Part shown: piece by piece, positions 52,563 through 61,478 of the stretch
Layout of the letters: each line of letters opens with the position of its first letter
Position numbering within the stretch: position 1 is the first letter of the stretch
Assembly (NCBI GenBank): GCA_964521625.1
Contig: CAZFSM010000003.1
Coordinates: 160,030 to 224,029 of the forward strand
Length of the DNA stretch: 64,000 nucleotides
DNA from: UBA1444 sp964521625
GTDB taxonomy: Bacteria > Bacillota > Negativicutes > UBA1444
Direction of reading: 5' to 3'
Notes under the pieces: model-generated
The model's database searches: none
What the model was told of the DNA's origin: nothing
What the model saw: only the letters and a program-made list of their open reading frames with translations
Made by a program: the position numbers and the translations under genes

Positions 52563-53549
52563 TCAGCAACCGTTGCCGGCTGCTTTGGGCTGCTCCCGGG
52601 AAACGATCCAGGTGCCGGTTTTTCCCTGCAGGGCGTCTTTCAACGCATCAAGCGAGGTAATCAGGACACGCCCGCCCGGCACGCTCTCCAGGAATGACAG
52701 GGACGCCTCAATCTTCGGCCCCATACTGCCGGCTGGAAAGTGGCCTTCGGCAAGATATTGCCGCGTTTTCTCCACATCAAGCTTTGACAACCATTCGCGT
52801 GTCGGCTCCTGGTACCGGATGGCAACTTGCGGCACGCCGGTCAAAAACACCAATAAATCGGCATGGATCCCTTTCGCCAGGATGGCTGACGCCCAGTCCT
52901 TGTCCACCACCGCCTCTACGCCGTGCAACGTTCCGTCTGCACTCTGAATCACTGGTACGCCACCGCCTCCGGCTGCAATCACCAAGTGACCTTTCTTAGC
53001 CAGTTGCCGGATCAGTTGCGTTTCCACAATATGCAGCGGTTTCGGCGAGGCAACAACCCGACGATAGCCGCGACCGCTATCCTCCTTCATTATCGCATTC
53101 TTCTCTTTCGCCAGACGTTCCGCCTCTTCCTTGGTGTAAAACGGACCGATTGGTTTTGTCGGATTTTGGAATGCCGGGTCTTTTTCGTCGACAATCACCT
53201 GCGTCACTATCGAAAGAACTTCCTTCTCGATATTACGTTTTTTTAGGAGGTTGCGAAAAGTCTGTTGAATGAGATAGCCGAGTTGTCCCTGCGATTCGGC
53301 GCCACAGACATCAAGCGGCATTTGCGGCACGACCCCGCGCGCAGCTTCGCCGCGCAGAAGAATATTCCCGACTTGCGGCCCGTTGCCGTGCGTCAGCACA
53401 AACTGGTATCCCTGTTCCCACAGCGACAAAATCTGGGGCGCGCAGGTTTCAATGTTTGCAAGTTGTTCTTCCAGCGTTCCGGTCTGGGTTTCGCGGGTAA
53501 TGGCATTGCCGCCGATGGCTACGACTGCAATCGGCTTATGGGTTTTCAT
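52563..53549 (-). CDS. Carbamate kinase
   Basis: 328-residue amino acid kinase-fold enzyme that transfers phosphate from carbamoyl phosphate to ADP, yielding ATP, CO2 and ammonia. Motifs are VVAIGGNAITR, VLTHGNGPQVGNIL, VIAAGGGGVPVI and DKDWASAILA. It overlaps the end of the DUF1116 gene (stop-start overlap of 4 bp). Next to FdrA and DUF1116 it matches the AllK (YbcF) role of E. coli, giving ATP from the oxamate carbamoyltransferase product. Confidence 0.93.
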   Translation of the reverse strand: MKTHKPIAVVAIGGNAITRETQTGTLEEQLANIETCAPQILSLWEQGYQFVLTHGNGPQVGNILLRGEAARGVVPQMPLDVCGAESQGQLGYLIQQTFRNLLKKRNIEKEVLSIVTQVIVDEKDPAFQNPTKPIGPFYTKEEAERLAKEKNAIMKEDSGRGYRRVVASPKPLHIVETQLIRQLAKKGHLVIAAGGGGVPVIQSADGTLHGVEAVVDKDWASAILAKGIHADLLVFLTGVPQVAIRYQEPTREWLSKLDVEKTRQYLAEGHFPAGSMGPKIEASLSFLESVPGGRVLITSLDALKDALQGKTGTWIVSREQPKAAGNGC

Positions 53550-54988
53550 GTTGCTTCCACCTCTTTGACCATCGCTCGCAGTGCCTGTTGAAATATCTCA
53601 ATCGGCGGATGAACGATCCCTGCGCCGACTTGCCCGATTCCGGGTTTTTTATGGGCAATCCCGGTATTGATGACCGGCAGAATGCCTGTGTCTACCACTT
53701 TACAGATATCGATCCCTGTCGGAACCCCCTCAAAATTCATGATCGGCATTGGCAGGTTCGGGTTGCGGGCTACGGTAATCTCACCCATGCTGCGGGTATA
53801 TTTTGCCGCCACATCAACCGACCCGGCGCCGACAAATTGGGTGACCGACGGTGCGCAGGCCATCGCAAAGCCGCCAATTCCAAAGCACTCGGTAATCGTG
53901 CTGTCGCCCATATCCGGGTTGGCGTCTTCCTCGGTGTAACCAGGGAAATATAATCCCTTTGGCATCATGACCGGCGCAGTAAACCATTGGTCGCCGAGAC
54001 CGCTGACCTGAATGCCGAAATCCACACCATTGCGGCTCATGGCGGTCACTACCGTGCTGAATGGAATTCCCCGCACCGGGTCCATAATCGCTTTGCCTGC
54101 CGCCATCGCCAGGTTCAGGAAGAATTGCTCGTTGCCGCGAACCATGAACTGCACGATATCGGTCGCATTTTCGTGTCCAACCAGCTCCTGGGCCAGCTCA
54201 ACCGAAATCTCCCGATAAAACAGCAGACTTGCCGCTACATTGCGTTGGTGCATCTCATCTCCCATCGCCAGCGCTTTGGCGATGACATTGCGCAGATTGA
54301 TTCCGCCGGCGCGGGTCACCGTTCGGTCCAGAACAGGCGCCAGCACTTCCGCAAGCCAATGAAGCCGTTCAATGACCCGCGGGCCGTTCGCGCCAAACCG
54401 CAGCACCTCGCCCAACCCTTCGTTAATCGTGCAATAGGACCGATTGCCGAAAGCAGCGTTCTCCACAACAAATACCGGCATGGATCGGGTGATCATTCCT
54501 GTCATCGGGCCAACCGCACCATGATGATGGTTCGGACTGAATTTGATTTGTCCGGAAGCAGCAAGCGCCGCCGCTTCCTCAGAGTCTTTCGCCAACCCTT
54601 CAAATAGGAGGGCCCCGATAACCGCACCTTGCATTGGACCACACATCCGCTCCCAGGCAATGGGAGGACCGGCGTGGAATACAGAATAGCGATCCAGCTC
54701 CGGAAACACTTCGCCTGCCGGTTTGACGCCGATAAGAACAGGGTTTCCTTTGTTAATCGTCTGTACAGCCTGTCTGTTGGCTGCTTCAATCGGATGCTCA
54801 CCTGCCGCATTCAGCGGCAATGCTTTGAGTCGAAGCAGCAAATCGACCAGTTCCGTGTTGCCTTGTGCCGGCGGCTTCCAGCCGGACAAGCGGACATACT
54901 CTGCGTTCACGCTTTCAAATGCACTATTGAACTGCTCAAGGCCAATATTTACAATTCGGGGCGTTTCTGTCAGCAACCCATTCTTCAT
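53546..54988 (-). CDS. DUF1116 protein, oxamate carbamoyltransferase subunit AllG-like (YlbE)
   Basis: 480 residues of the DUF1116/YlbE family. NHHHGAVGPMTGMITRSMPVF and FGIQVSGLGDQWFTAP are highly conserved family stretches. In E. coli it is one of three proteins (AllF, AllG, AllH) of the oxamate carbamoyltransferase of anaerobic allantoin catabolism. The start overlaps the FdrA stop by 4 bp. The protein has no signal peptide or membrane segments. Confidence 0.87.
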   Translation of the reverse strand: MKNGLLTETPRIVNIGLEQFNSAFESVNAEYVRLSGWKPPAQGNTELVDLLLRLKALPLNAAGEHPIEAANRQAVQTINKGNPVLIGVKPAGEVFPELDRYSVFHAGPPIAWERMCGPMQGAVIGALLFEGLAKDSEEAAALAASGQIKFSPNHHHGAVGPMTGMITRSMPVFVVENAAFGNRSYCTINEGLGEVLRFGANGPRVIERLHWLAEVLAPVLDRTVTRAGGINLRNVIAKALAMGDEMHQRNVAASLLFYREISVELAQELVGHENATDIVQFMVRGNEQFFLNLAMAAGKAIMDPVRGIPFSTVVTAMSRNGVDFGIQVSGLGDQWFTAPVMMPKGLYFPGYTEEDANPDMGDSTITECFGIGGFAMACAPSVTQFVGAGSVDVAAKYTRSMGEITVARNPNLPMPIMNFEGVPTGIDICKVVDTGILPVINTGIAHKKPGIGQVGAGIVHPPIEIFQQALRAMVKEVEAT

Positions 54989-56565
54989 TGCACTTTCATC
55001 CCTTTCATCCGTTTCAGAAGATCCAACGCAAATCGAGCAGCCTGGGCATTGGACGGCAAAACGGTCACACCGGCGGCGGTAAGTTTCTCCACTTGTTCAC
55101 GCCGTGACGGTCGGTCGGAGTCTGTGCCGCAGACTGAGGCGACCACAAACACATCACTGCTTCGGCGGCTTCGCCCGGCAACCACGGCTTGCGCCGCCGT
55201 GCCGGCCGGGTCTTCATGCGACCCGAATCCCAGCACATTGTCAAACAGAACGACCGAAACAGCCGGATCGGCCATCGCTGCCTCAATACGGGAATTTTTC
55301 AGTTCCGGATCGATCATCGGGTGCGGCCTGCCGACAGTAAATTCATCATCGCCCATATCCCAAAAGGCGTGGGCAGCCGGCGAATCAGCAGTCAATGGAT
55401 AGACCTCCGTAAAATGGAGGTTGGATTGAATCAAATCACTTGGCAAGCCTCGTTTCACTGTGACCAGCGACTCATAGCACAATGTTCCGCCACCATAGAT
55501 TGCCCGCAGGTAGCCGTCTCCCATTATATTTGCCGAACGTTTGAACGTTTTCTCCAGCAATGCCATATAGGCAGCGACATCCATCTGCTTAGCCTCGCCA
55601 GGTTTTTCGCCTTTATCGATTTCCACGGCCCGCATGGCCGCTGCCTCCAGCGTTTCCGCCGGCACTGCACCGGCTTTGCGCTCTGGTGTATAGTCTTCGC
55701 AACCCACATAATGAACGATAATTTTTTTGCGCAACTGTCCGATGCATTCGCATACCCGGGCCCGCACCGCAGGCGCCGGCGGTTTTGATATCAGTACCAC
55801 GACGCGGGTATCGGTGTCTTCAGCCAGCAATTTCAGAGCCGCCAGACAAGTCAGACCGCCTATTTCCTCCTGCAGGTCGCGTCCACCGGTCCCGATAGCC
55901 TGACTAATGCCGCCACCCAGCGCATCAACCAGACAAGTCACTTCCTGGATACCGGTGCCAGACGCACCAATCACACCGATGGAACCGCGGCGCACCTGAT
56001 TGGCGAAACCGATCGGTACTCCCTGAATAATGGCGGTGCCACAGTCGGGTCCCATTACAAGCAAGCCCCGTTCATCAGCCATCTGCTTCAGTTTGCGCTC
56101 CACTGCTTTGGCAATATTATCACTGTAAATCATTACATTCATCCCGGCTGAAACCGCTTTTGCAGCTTCATATCCGGCATAGTCTCCCGCTACCGAAATC
56201 AGGGCGAAATTGGGTTTGTACCCGGACAGCAGCTGCTCAAGGCGCACCGGTTTTTCCTGCGTTGCGCCGCTCGCTTTTTCCGGCGCGAGAGATTCATTCA
56301 GCCAGCCCTGCACCAGATCAAGGGCATGATTGACCGCAGCTTCTGGCGAGCCGGACACGGATACCACCAAATCATCAGCCTGCGCGACTTCCAATCCTTC
56401 GGTTTCCAGGCCCGATGCCCGCATCAGGTCTTTATTCCGCTGCGTCGCCATCATCGCCGACGCCATTGTTACACCTTCACAGTCTTTTGCCTTGCCTGAC
56501 ACTTTCATCAGGAAAACTGAGTCTTTGTAAGTATTGGGGATTGTCATGCTTTTCACTAGGACCAT
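54985..56565 (-). CDS. fdrA: FdrA-like protein, oxamate carbamoyltransferase subunit AllF-like
   Basis: 526 residues with two Rossmann-like CoA-binding/succinyl-CoA synthetase-type modules. Near residue 180 is VMGPDCGTAIIQGVPIGFAN and then GVIGASGTGIQEVT; a C-terminal half contains VVLFDNVLGFGSHEDPAGTA. This is the FdrA/AllF family. It heads the unit FdrA, DUF1116, carbamate kinase, transporter, amidohydrolase. GGGTGGAG precedes the ATG. The operator at 56698-56718 lies 133 bp upstream. Confidence 0.87.
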   Translation of the reverse strand: MVLVKSMTIPNTYKDSVFLMKVSGKAKDCEGVTMASAMMATQRNKDLMRASGLETEGLEVAQADDLVVSVSGSPEAAVNHALDLVQGWLNESLAPEKASGATQEKPVRLEQLLSGYKPNFALISVAGDYAGYEAAKAVSAGMNVMIYSDNIAKAVERKLKQMADERGLLVMGPDCGTAIIQGVPIGFANQVRRGSIGVIGASGTGIQEVTCLVDALGGGISQAIGTGGRDLQEEIGGLTCLAALKLLAEDTDTRVVVLISKPPAPAVRARVCECIGQLRKKIIVHYVGCEDYTPERKAGAVPAETLEAAAMRAVEIDKGEKPGEAKQMDVAAYMALLEKTFKRSANIMGDGYLRAIYGGGTLCYESLVTVKRGLPSDLIQSNLHFTEVYPLTADSPAAHAFWDMGDDEFTVGRPHPMIDPELKNSRIEAAMADPAVSVVLFDNVLGFGSHEDPAGTAAQAVVAGRSRRSSDVFVVASVCGTDSDRPSRREQVEKLTAAGVTVLPSNAQAARFALDLLKRMKGMKVQ

Positions 56566-56697
56566 TTTTCACTCCACCCTTTCCACAGCCGGTTTTTGCT
56601 CCGAAAACAGCCATAGGCTATTCATGAATTTCCAAGATAAATGTAACATCCGGAAATGAAAAAAACACCGTCAAAGCGCCATAATATCCCGACCCAA

Positions 56698-56718
56698 TTT
56701 TGTGCATAACGCACAAAA
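56698..56718. promoter_or_regulatory. Inverted-repeat operator WTTTGTGC-N5-GCACAAAW, site 2
   Basis: TTTTGTGC (56698-56705), 5 nt, GCACAAAA (56711-56718), a perfect 8-5-8 repeat. It lies 133 bp before the FdrA start and partly overlaps the U-run of the PucR-gene terminator. The gene just upstream encodes a PucR-type regulator, its likely binder. Confidence 0.75.
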
Positions 56719-56751
56719 AGAGACTCTGCCCCCGACGGAGGCAGAGTCTCT
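56715..56751 (-). terminator. Terminator of the PucR-type regulator gene
   Basis: On the minus strand, AGAGACTCTGCC and GGCAGAGTCTCT form a 12-bp stem with a 9-nt loop and end in TTTTTG. It lies about 25 bp past the regulator stop. Confidence 0.85.
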
Positions 56752-56775
56752 AACAAGATGACCCGCGCTAATTTT

Positions 56776-58452
56776 TCAGCTGTCCTGGCTTTTCAAAAAA
56801 TACCTGGCCTTTAATCCCAGTTGCCACTTCAACAACAAACCATTATTGCCAAAATCGATGTTCGCCAGTTCCTGAATCCGGTCCAGTCGATATGACAGGG
56901 TGTTGCGATGAATGAACAACATCTTGGAAGTTTGCGAATGGTTCATGGTGCAACGGAAAAAGGCCTCCAGTGTCTGAATTAACTGCGTACTTTCTTTCTT
57001 GTCGGTGTTTTCCAGTACCTGTGCAGTCTCGCGGTAAAGAGTCCGTAGTGCATGCTGCTCCATTCCCGCCAGAATTTTTTCCACCGCAAAGTCTTCGCAA
57101 TGAAACGTCTGTCCACGTTTGGTCCCCATTCGCGAACAAAGGTCCAGCACCGTCAAAATCTCGGCATAACCTTCATGAACCGACAACACGTCGGTTCGCG
57201 GACCAATGACGACCGACGTCGAAATTTCGCCCAATTGCCCGGCGATCTGTGCACGAATTTCTTCCACCAAGACTTCTCTGGCAGCCCGGGTGTCTCTTGT
57301 TTTGGCTTCGGTGGGCAAAAATACGACGACATGGTCGCTTTGCCCAACCGCAAGCGCTTTGGGCATTTCCTTCTGCAACAGTTTTTTCACAATACCGAGC
57401 AGACGTTTTTTCAACAACTGTGCCCGTTGATCATTACCGGCAAAATCTTCCAGATAAATCCGTGTAAAGTTATCTATATCAACAACCAGCAGTCGGTAAT
57501 TTGCCTGGGGCGCAATCCCGTAAACCGCGCCGCGGCGACCCAACAACTCGCGGCTTTGGATCTGTCCCGACAGCAAGTCGTTGAAAAAATCGATTTCATA
57601 GCGTTTGCGCATTTCGTCCAGCGCGGTGTATCGTAAAAATTCCAGGCCGGCGATCGTCGCCGCATGCTTGATCGACACAATATCGACCGGCGTTTCCCTG
57701 TCCGACAGATACCAGACTAAAATCGTCCCGTACAGCTTGGCGTCAGCCAAAATCGGGTAAGTAATTTGCTGGCCGGCGATTTCCCCGTAACGGAAAGGAA
57801 CTTCCACATAGGGTTCCGACAAATCAACCACTTTCTGAAGCATTGCTGACGGTGGCACTCCCATTTTTTTGAACAGTTCCACAACCGGACTGCCTGCGTC
57901 CGGCACATCATAGGTGCTAGCCTGCATCCCGTTTGCATCGGCAATCACTACGCCGCATCCGGTCAATTCTCCCAATAATTCTGCGATCCGGTTAAGACCG
58001 CCCCCTTTCAGCGGAATCTCGGTAAACCGGTCGTGAATTTCATGGGATCGTTCGATTTGTCGGGTCTGAATCGTCAACAGTTCCTTCATCACTTCGTTCA
58101 TAATATCCGAAATGTTGTATTCTTCCGGAATCTCGATCAGAGGAAACCGCAATTCATCAGCCAGATTGATCATATGTTGGGGAATGTTCTGGAAAAAACG
58201 CCGGATCTTTATCGCGAGTCCGGCACTGCCCTTTTGCGCCAGATCAAGAATCAACTGCCGTTGCTCGTTTACATCATTTCTGATGAAATAACCGGTTGTG
58301 ACAATCAGTTGTCCCGCTTTCATCCAGTTGACAAGGTCCGGCACTTCCATCTGGTTAACGGAAGTCACGGCGCGGCCCAATCCTTCCGTACCCGCCAATA
58401 CACGGCAATGTTCCATTGCTTCGAGTTTTAGCGCCGATTCAACAGTTAGCAT
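56776..58452 (-). CDS. PucR family transcriptional regulator
   Basis: 558 residues: an N-terminal PucR/purine-catabolism-type domain (about 1-125, with VLAGTEGLGRAVTSVNQMEV and GQLIVTTGYFIRN), a GAF/GGDEF-like central region, and the C-terminal PucR helix-turn-helix (MLFIHRNTLSYRLDRIQELA). PucR proteins activate purine and allantoin catabolism in bacilli. The ATG at 58450-58452 overlaps the DUF2877 stop and has GGGAGGGG upstream. It is the last gene before the operator and FdrA. Regulation of both 8-5-8 repeat sites is the simplest model. Confidence 0.9.
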   Translation of the reverse strand: MLTVESALKLEAMEHCRVLAGTEGLGRAVTSVNQMEVPDLVNWMKAGQLIVTTGYFIRNDVNEQRQLILDLAQKGSAGLAIKIRRFFQNIPQHMINLADELRFPLIEIPEEYNISDIMNEVMKELLTIQTRQIERSHEIHDRFTEIPLKGGGLNRIAELLGELTGCGVVIADANGMQASTYDVPDAGSPVVELFKKMGVPPSAMLQKVVDLSEPYVEVPFRYGEIAGQQITYPILADAKLYGTILVWYLSDRETPVDIVSIKHAATIAGLEFLRYTALDEMRKRYEIDFFNDLLSGQIQSRELLGRRGAVYGIAPQANYRLLVVDIDNFTRIYLEDFAGNDQRAQLLKKRLLGIVKKLLQKEMPKALAVGQSDHVVVFLPTEAKTRDTRAAREVLVEEIRAQIAGQLGEISTSVVIGPRTDVLSVHEGYAEILTVLDLCSRMGTKRGQTFHCEDFAVEKILAGMEQHALRTLYRETAQVLENTDKKESTQLIQTLEAFFRCTMNHSQTSKMLFIHRNTLSYRLDRIQELANIDFGNNGLLLKWQLGLKARYFLKSQDS

Positions 58453-59384
58453 CCAAGGTCCCCTCCCGTATTGTTCGGGAACGGCTTTGTATTCAGCCGT
58501 CCCAGTGCAAACCATATCCCGGATAAAAAGTCGTCGCCGGACGAATGGCCGATTTCGCCGATACGCTGAACCTGGTCGACAAAAGCTTCCCAAGCACCGC
58601 GATTATAGGCTTCGACAAGCTCCACTGCCGCAGACGAAACGCGTCCTGACAAGAAATGCCCCCACAGTGCGCGGCTGACCAACGTCGTGTCGAGCGGTTG
58701 CAAGTTTCGCAGTTGTTCAATCACGCCGCCGGCAATAGGATGAAATAGCGGAGACGCCTGTGCAAACAACAGAAAGCCCTGCAAAAAATCGTCGCCCGCT
58801 GGCGTCATTCCCGGTCCCAGTCCGATGAAAGAAAGCGCAGCTTTTGTCGCCTCAGTTGCATCGCCTCGCTTCATTGCATGAAGCAGTCGTGACGACGACG
58901 CGCGCAAAATATCGCCATAGGCCTGTTCAAGCGAGTCCACCGCCCCGGCATCACGACCAGGAGCCGAGCTGTTTACAAGATAACCAAATACGGAAGCTCG
59001 CGTGAAACGGTCGGACAGATGCTTGTTCAACAGCTGCTCCGCCAAAGCCAAATCGTCTCGATGCTGAACAAATGCCTGGTTTGAAAACAAAACCGCATCA
59101 CTGAACTCCAGTTCCAACTCGCCGCAGATCAGTCGATCCGGGCAACTCAAACGGTAAACCGGGCTGGTCTCAGTCACAGACAACGTAAAACAGCCTGACA
59201 GTTCAACCGTCATGGGCGTTCGAACATGTCTGCCCGTCTGAACCGTCAAGAGTTCGCCGTCGCTGAGCAGCACGTTGAATAAATCGGCATGCACCGAGAT
59301 GACGCTGCCTGCTAACCCCTCCGGCATAGAGTTCAGTTTTTTATGCATGAATTCGCTTATGGCGACTGCCTGCCGCTTTTCCAT
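58446..59384 (-). CDS. DUF2877 protein, oxamate carbamoyltransferase subunit AllH-like (YlbF)
   Basis: 312 residues of DUF2877, the third partner of FdrA and DUF1116. The family signature is GLGPGMTPAGDDFLQGFLLF near residue 205 and GEIGHSSGDDFLSGIW near the C-terminus. The ATG at 59382-59384 has GGGGCGG upstream; a TTG six codons earlier overlaps the MFS stop and lacks a site. Unlike in E. coli, it is separated from FdrA by the regulator gene. Confidence 0.85.
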   Translation of the reverse strand: MEKRQAVAISEFMHKKLNSMPEGLAGSVISVHADLFNVLLSDGELLTVQTGRHVRTPMTVELSGCFTLSVTETSPVYRLSCPDRLICGELELEFSDAVLFSNQAFVQHRDDLALAEQLLNKHLSDRFTRASVFGYLVNSSAPGRDAGAVDSLEQAYGDILRASSSRLLHAMKRGDATEATKAALSFIGLGPGMTPAGDDFLQGFLLFAQASPLFHPIAGGVIEQLRNLQPLDTTLVSRALWGHFLSGRVSSAAVELVEAYNRGAWEAFVDQVQRIGEIGHSSGDDFLSGIWFALGRLNTKPFPNNTGGDLGC

Positions 59385-59398
59385 CCAAGCCGCCCCGT

Positions 59399-60562
59399 TC
59401 AATTTATCTCGCGTTTTACGGCTGGAATGGTCAACATCAGCAGAGTTCCGAGCATCATAAGACCGGCCGCAGCCGTCATTGCCGACCCTAACGAGCCGGT
59501 CCGGTCGCGCAGAAAGCCGGAGATAACCGGCGCCGCAACCGCCGACAGCATAATCGAGCCATTAAAAATCCCCACCGAAGCCCCTGTCAGCCCCGGGTGG
59601 CGTTGCTCCACGATATCGGCCGACCAGGCCAGCATGGAAGGAACAAATGCCGTATTGCTAAGCATTCCGAACAGAAACAGCAGGCCAATCAATACCGTGT
59701 GGTTTTCCAAAACGGGCAGCAACAAAAGTACCGTGGCCGAAGCAGGCAGGATAAACATCGCCACCTTCTTTCTACCAATCCGATCGGCTAACCGGGCCCA
59801 AATCATCGAGGCGGGAATTGCGCTGACAGCAATCATGCCTGTGAAAAAACCTGCGGCGCCCAAAGAAAAGCCGCGCTCGATTTTGAGAAAAGTCGGCCCC
59901 CAGGTCACCGCAACCCAAAAACCATACAGGGCAGTAAAAGTGGTCAGGTTGATCCGCCACAGGTCAAAATCCAGCAATATTGCTTTGTACTGGGCCCACG
60001 CCGGTGCGGACCCGCAAGCGGTTTCCGGCAGATAACGATAGAAGAAGCCAAACATCAGGACCGAGGGCACTGCAAACAACAAGATTGGTACCCGGATATC
60101 ACCGTACATTTCGTACAACCAACCGCTGCCAGTCATCCCTGTCAGCAGACCGACCGCCATGCCGACGCCGATCAGCGCCGAACTGAACGCCCGCTTTTGC
60201 GGCTCGACCTTTTGCATCATCATGCCAAACGAGGAAGGATAAAAGCCGCCAGCCCCCAATCCATGCAAGGCCATGCAAAAAATCATCGCCGGATAGTTGC
60301 CAATGACCAATCCCAGTCCGATCGCGCCGCTAGCGGCAACTGCGTAAGTCCACAGCAATACCCGCCGCATACCAAACCGATCGCCTAAAATACCGGCCGG
60401 AACTTGCAGCAACAAATAGGTAAAGAAATAACTGCCGGTCAATAATCCGACATCCGCCGAGGACAAAGAATACGTCGCTGCAATCACAGACAGCAGCGGA
60501 TACAACACCGTGCGGTTGGCATAAGCAACCGCCCAGCCTGCCGCCAGTAGAAACAACATCAT
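59399..60562 (-). CDS. MFS transporter
   Basis: 387 residues, 12 membrane segments. YANRTVLYPLLSVIAATYSL, GILGDRFGMRRVLLW (MFS loop motif) and LADRIGRKKVAM in the second half. The ATG at 60560-60562 is chosen, about 10 nt after AGAAGGA; a TTG three codons earlier is too close. The stop overlaps the region of the next gene. It probably imports a substrate of the AllFGH pathway. Confidence 0.85.
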   Translation of the reverse strand: MMLFLLAAGWAVAYANRTVLYPLLSVIAATYSLSSADVGLLTGSYFFTYLLLQVPAGILGDRFGMRRVLLWTYAVAASGAIGLGLVIGNYPAMIFCMALHGLGAGGFYPSSFGMMMQKVEPQKRAFSSALIGVGMAVGLLTGMTGSGWLYEMYGDIRVPILLFAVPSVLMFGFFYRYLPETACGSAPAWAQYKAILLDFDLWRINLTTFTALYGFWVAVTWGPTFLKIERGFSLGAAGFFTGMIAVSAIPASMIWARLADRIGRKKVAMFILPASATVLLLLPVLENHTVLIGLLFLFGMLSNTAFVPSMLAWSADIVEQRHPGLTGASVGIFNGSIMLSAVAAPVISGFLRDRTGSLGSAMTAAAGLMMLGTLLMLTIPAVKREIN

Positions 60563-60583
60563 ATACGGCAAATCCTTCTCCGG

Positions 60584-61477
60584 TTATTTTTTGGCGAATG
60601 CGCTTCGCACCGCCGCGCCCAGTTCGGGGTGTTTAAATGTATACCCTGCCGCCTGCAAGCGGGCCGGCAACACCCGTTGTCCGTTCAAAATCAGCTCGTC
60701 GGCCAGCTCGCCAAACAACAATCGCAGCGAAAACGCCGGAACCGACAGCCAGGACGGCCTGTGCAACGCCGCACCGATCGCGGCCGCCATCTCATCCATC
60801 GTCGCCGCCTGCGGCGCAGCCACGTTGTAAGAACCTTGCATCGCCGAATCAGTCAATGCCTGGCTGACAACCGCCACGACATCATCCCGGTGAATCCAGG
60901 AAATTGGCTGTTTGCCATCACCGGGCGGACCACCGACAAAAAACTGGAATGGCGTAGCCAACCGGGCCAGAAAGCCACCCGGTCCCAGCACGACGCCAAG
61001 CCGCAATATGACCAGCCGAACACCGACTTCAGCGACTGCCGCCACCGCCGCCTCCCAGTCCCGCGCCACACCGCACAGCCAGCTGTCACCGGGTGGACTC
61101 TGCTCCGTGAATTCCTGCGACGGATGCGTGCCATAATAGCCGACGGCCGAAAAACTGACAAAGACTTGGGGCGCCGGGTTCCCTTGCCTGGCAAGGGCGC
61201 AACAACCCTCGGCCAGCGCCCGACTGAGCGGGATCCGGCTATCGCGGATCTTCTGTTTGTAGGCGGTGGTCCAGCGACCACCGGCAATACTTTCCCCAGC
61301 CATATTGACAATGGCGTCGACGCCTTCCAGCCAGTGCGGCGATAAAGTGGTTCCTGGCGGCGGCACATCACGACGGGTCAGGAGCACGATTTCGTGCCCC
61401 TGACGCTTAAGCACCTCAGTTAATGCAGTTCCGACAAAGCCGGTTCCCCCGGTCAGCAGAATCCGCATGCCGTTCAC
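60584..61477 (-). CDS. TIGR01777/YfcH-type NAD-dependent epimerase
   Basis: 297-residue short-chain dehydrogenase-fold protein. The nucleotide motif is ILLTGGTGFVGTALTEVL at the N-terminus; VNMAGESIAGGRW, SAVGYYG and the C-terminal DUF1731-like region with GYTFKHPEL identify the family. Its reaction is unknown. The start is GTG (61475-61477), 1 bp after the aminotransferase stop; the ATG three codons in is possible. Its place between the aminotransferase and MFS genes may be incidental. Confidence 0.88.
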   Translation of the reverse strand: MNGMRILLTGGTGFVGTALTEVLKRQGHEIVLLTRRDVPPPGTTLSPHWLEGVDAIVNMAGESIAGGRWTTAYKQKIRDSRIPLSRALAEGCCALARQGNPAPQVFVSFSAVGYYGTHPSQEFTEQSPPGDSWLCGVARDWEAAVAAVAEVGVRLVILRLGVVLGPGGFLARLATPFQFFVGGPPGDGKQPISWIHRDDVVAVVSQALTDSAMQGSYNVAAPQAATMDEMAAAIGAALHRPSWLSVPAFSLRLLFGELADELILNGQRVLPARLQAAGYTFKHPELGAAVRSAFAKK

Positions 61478-61478
61478 A

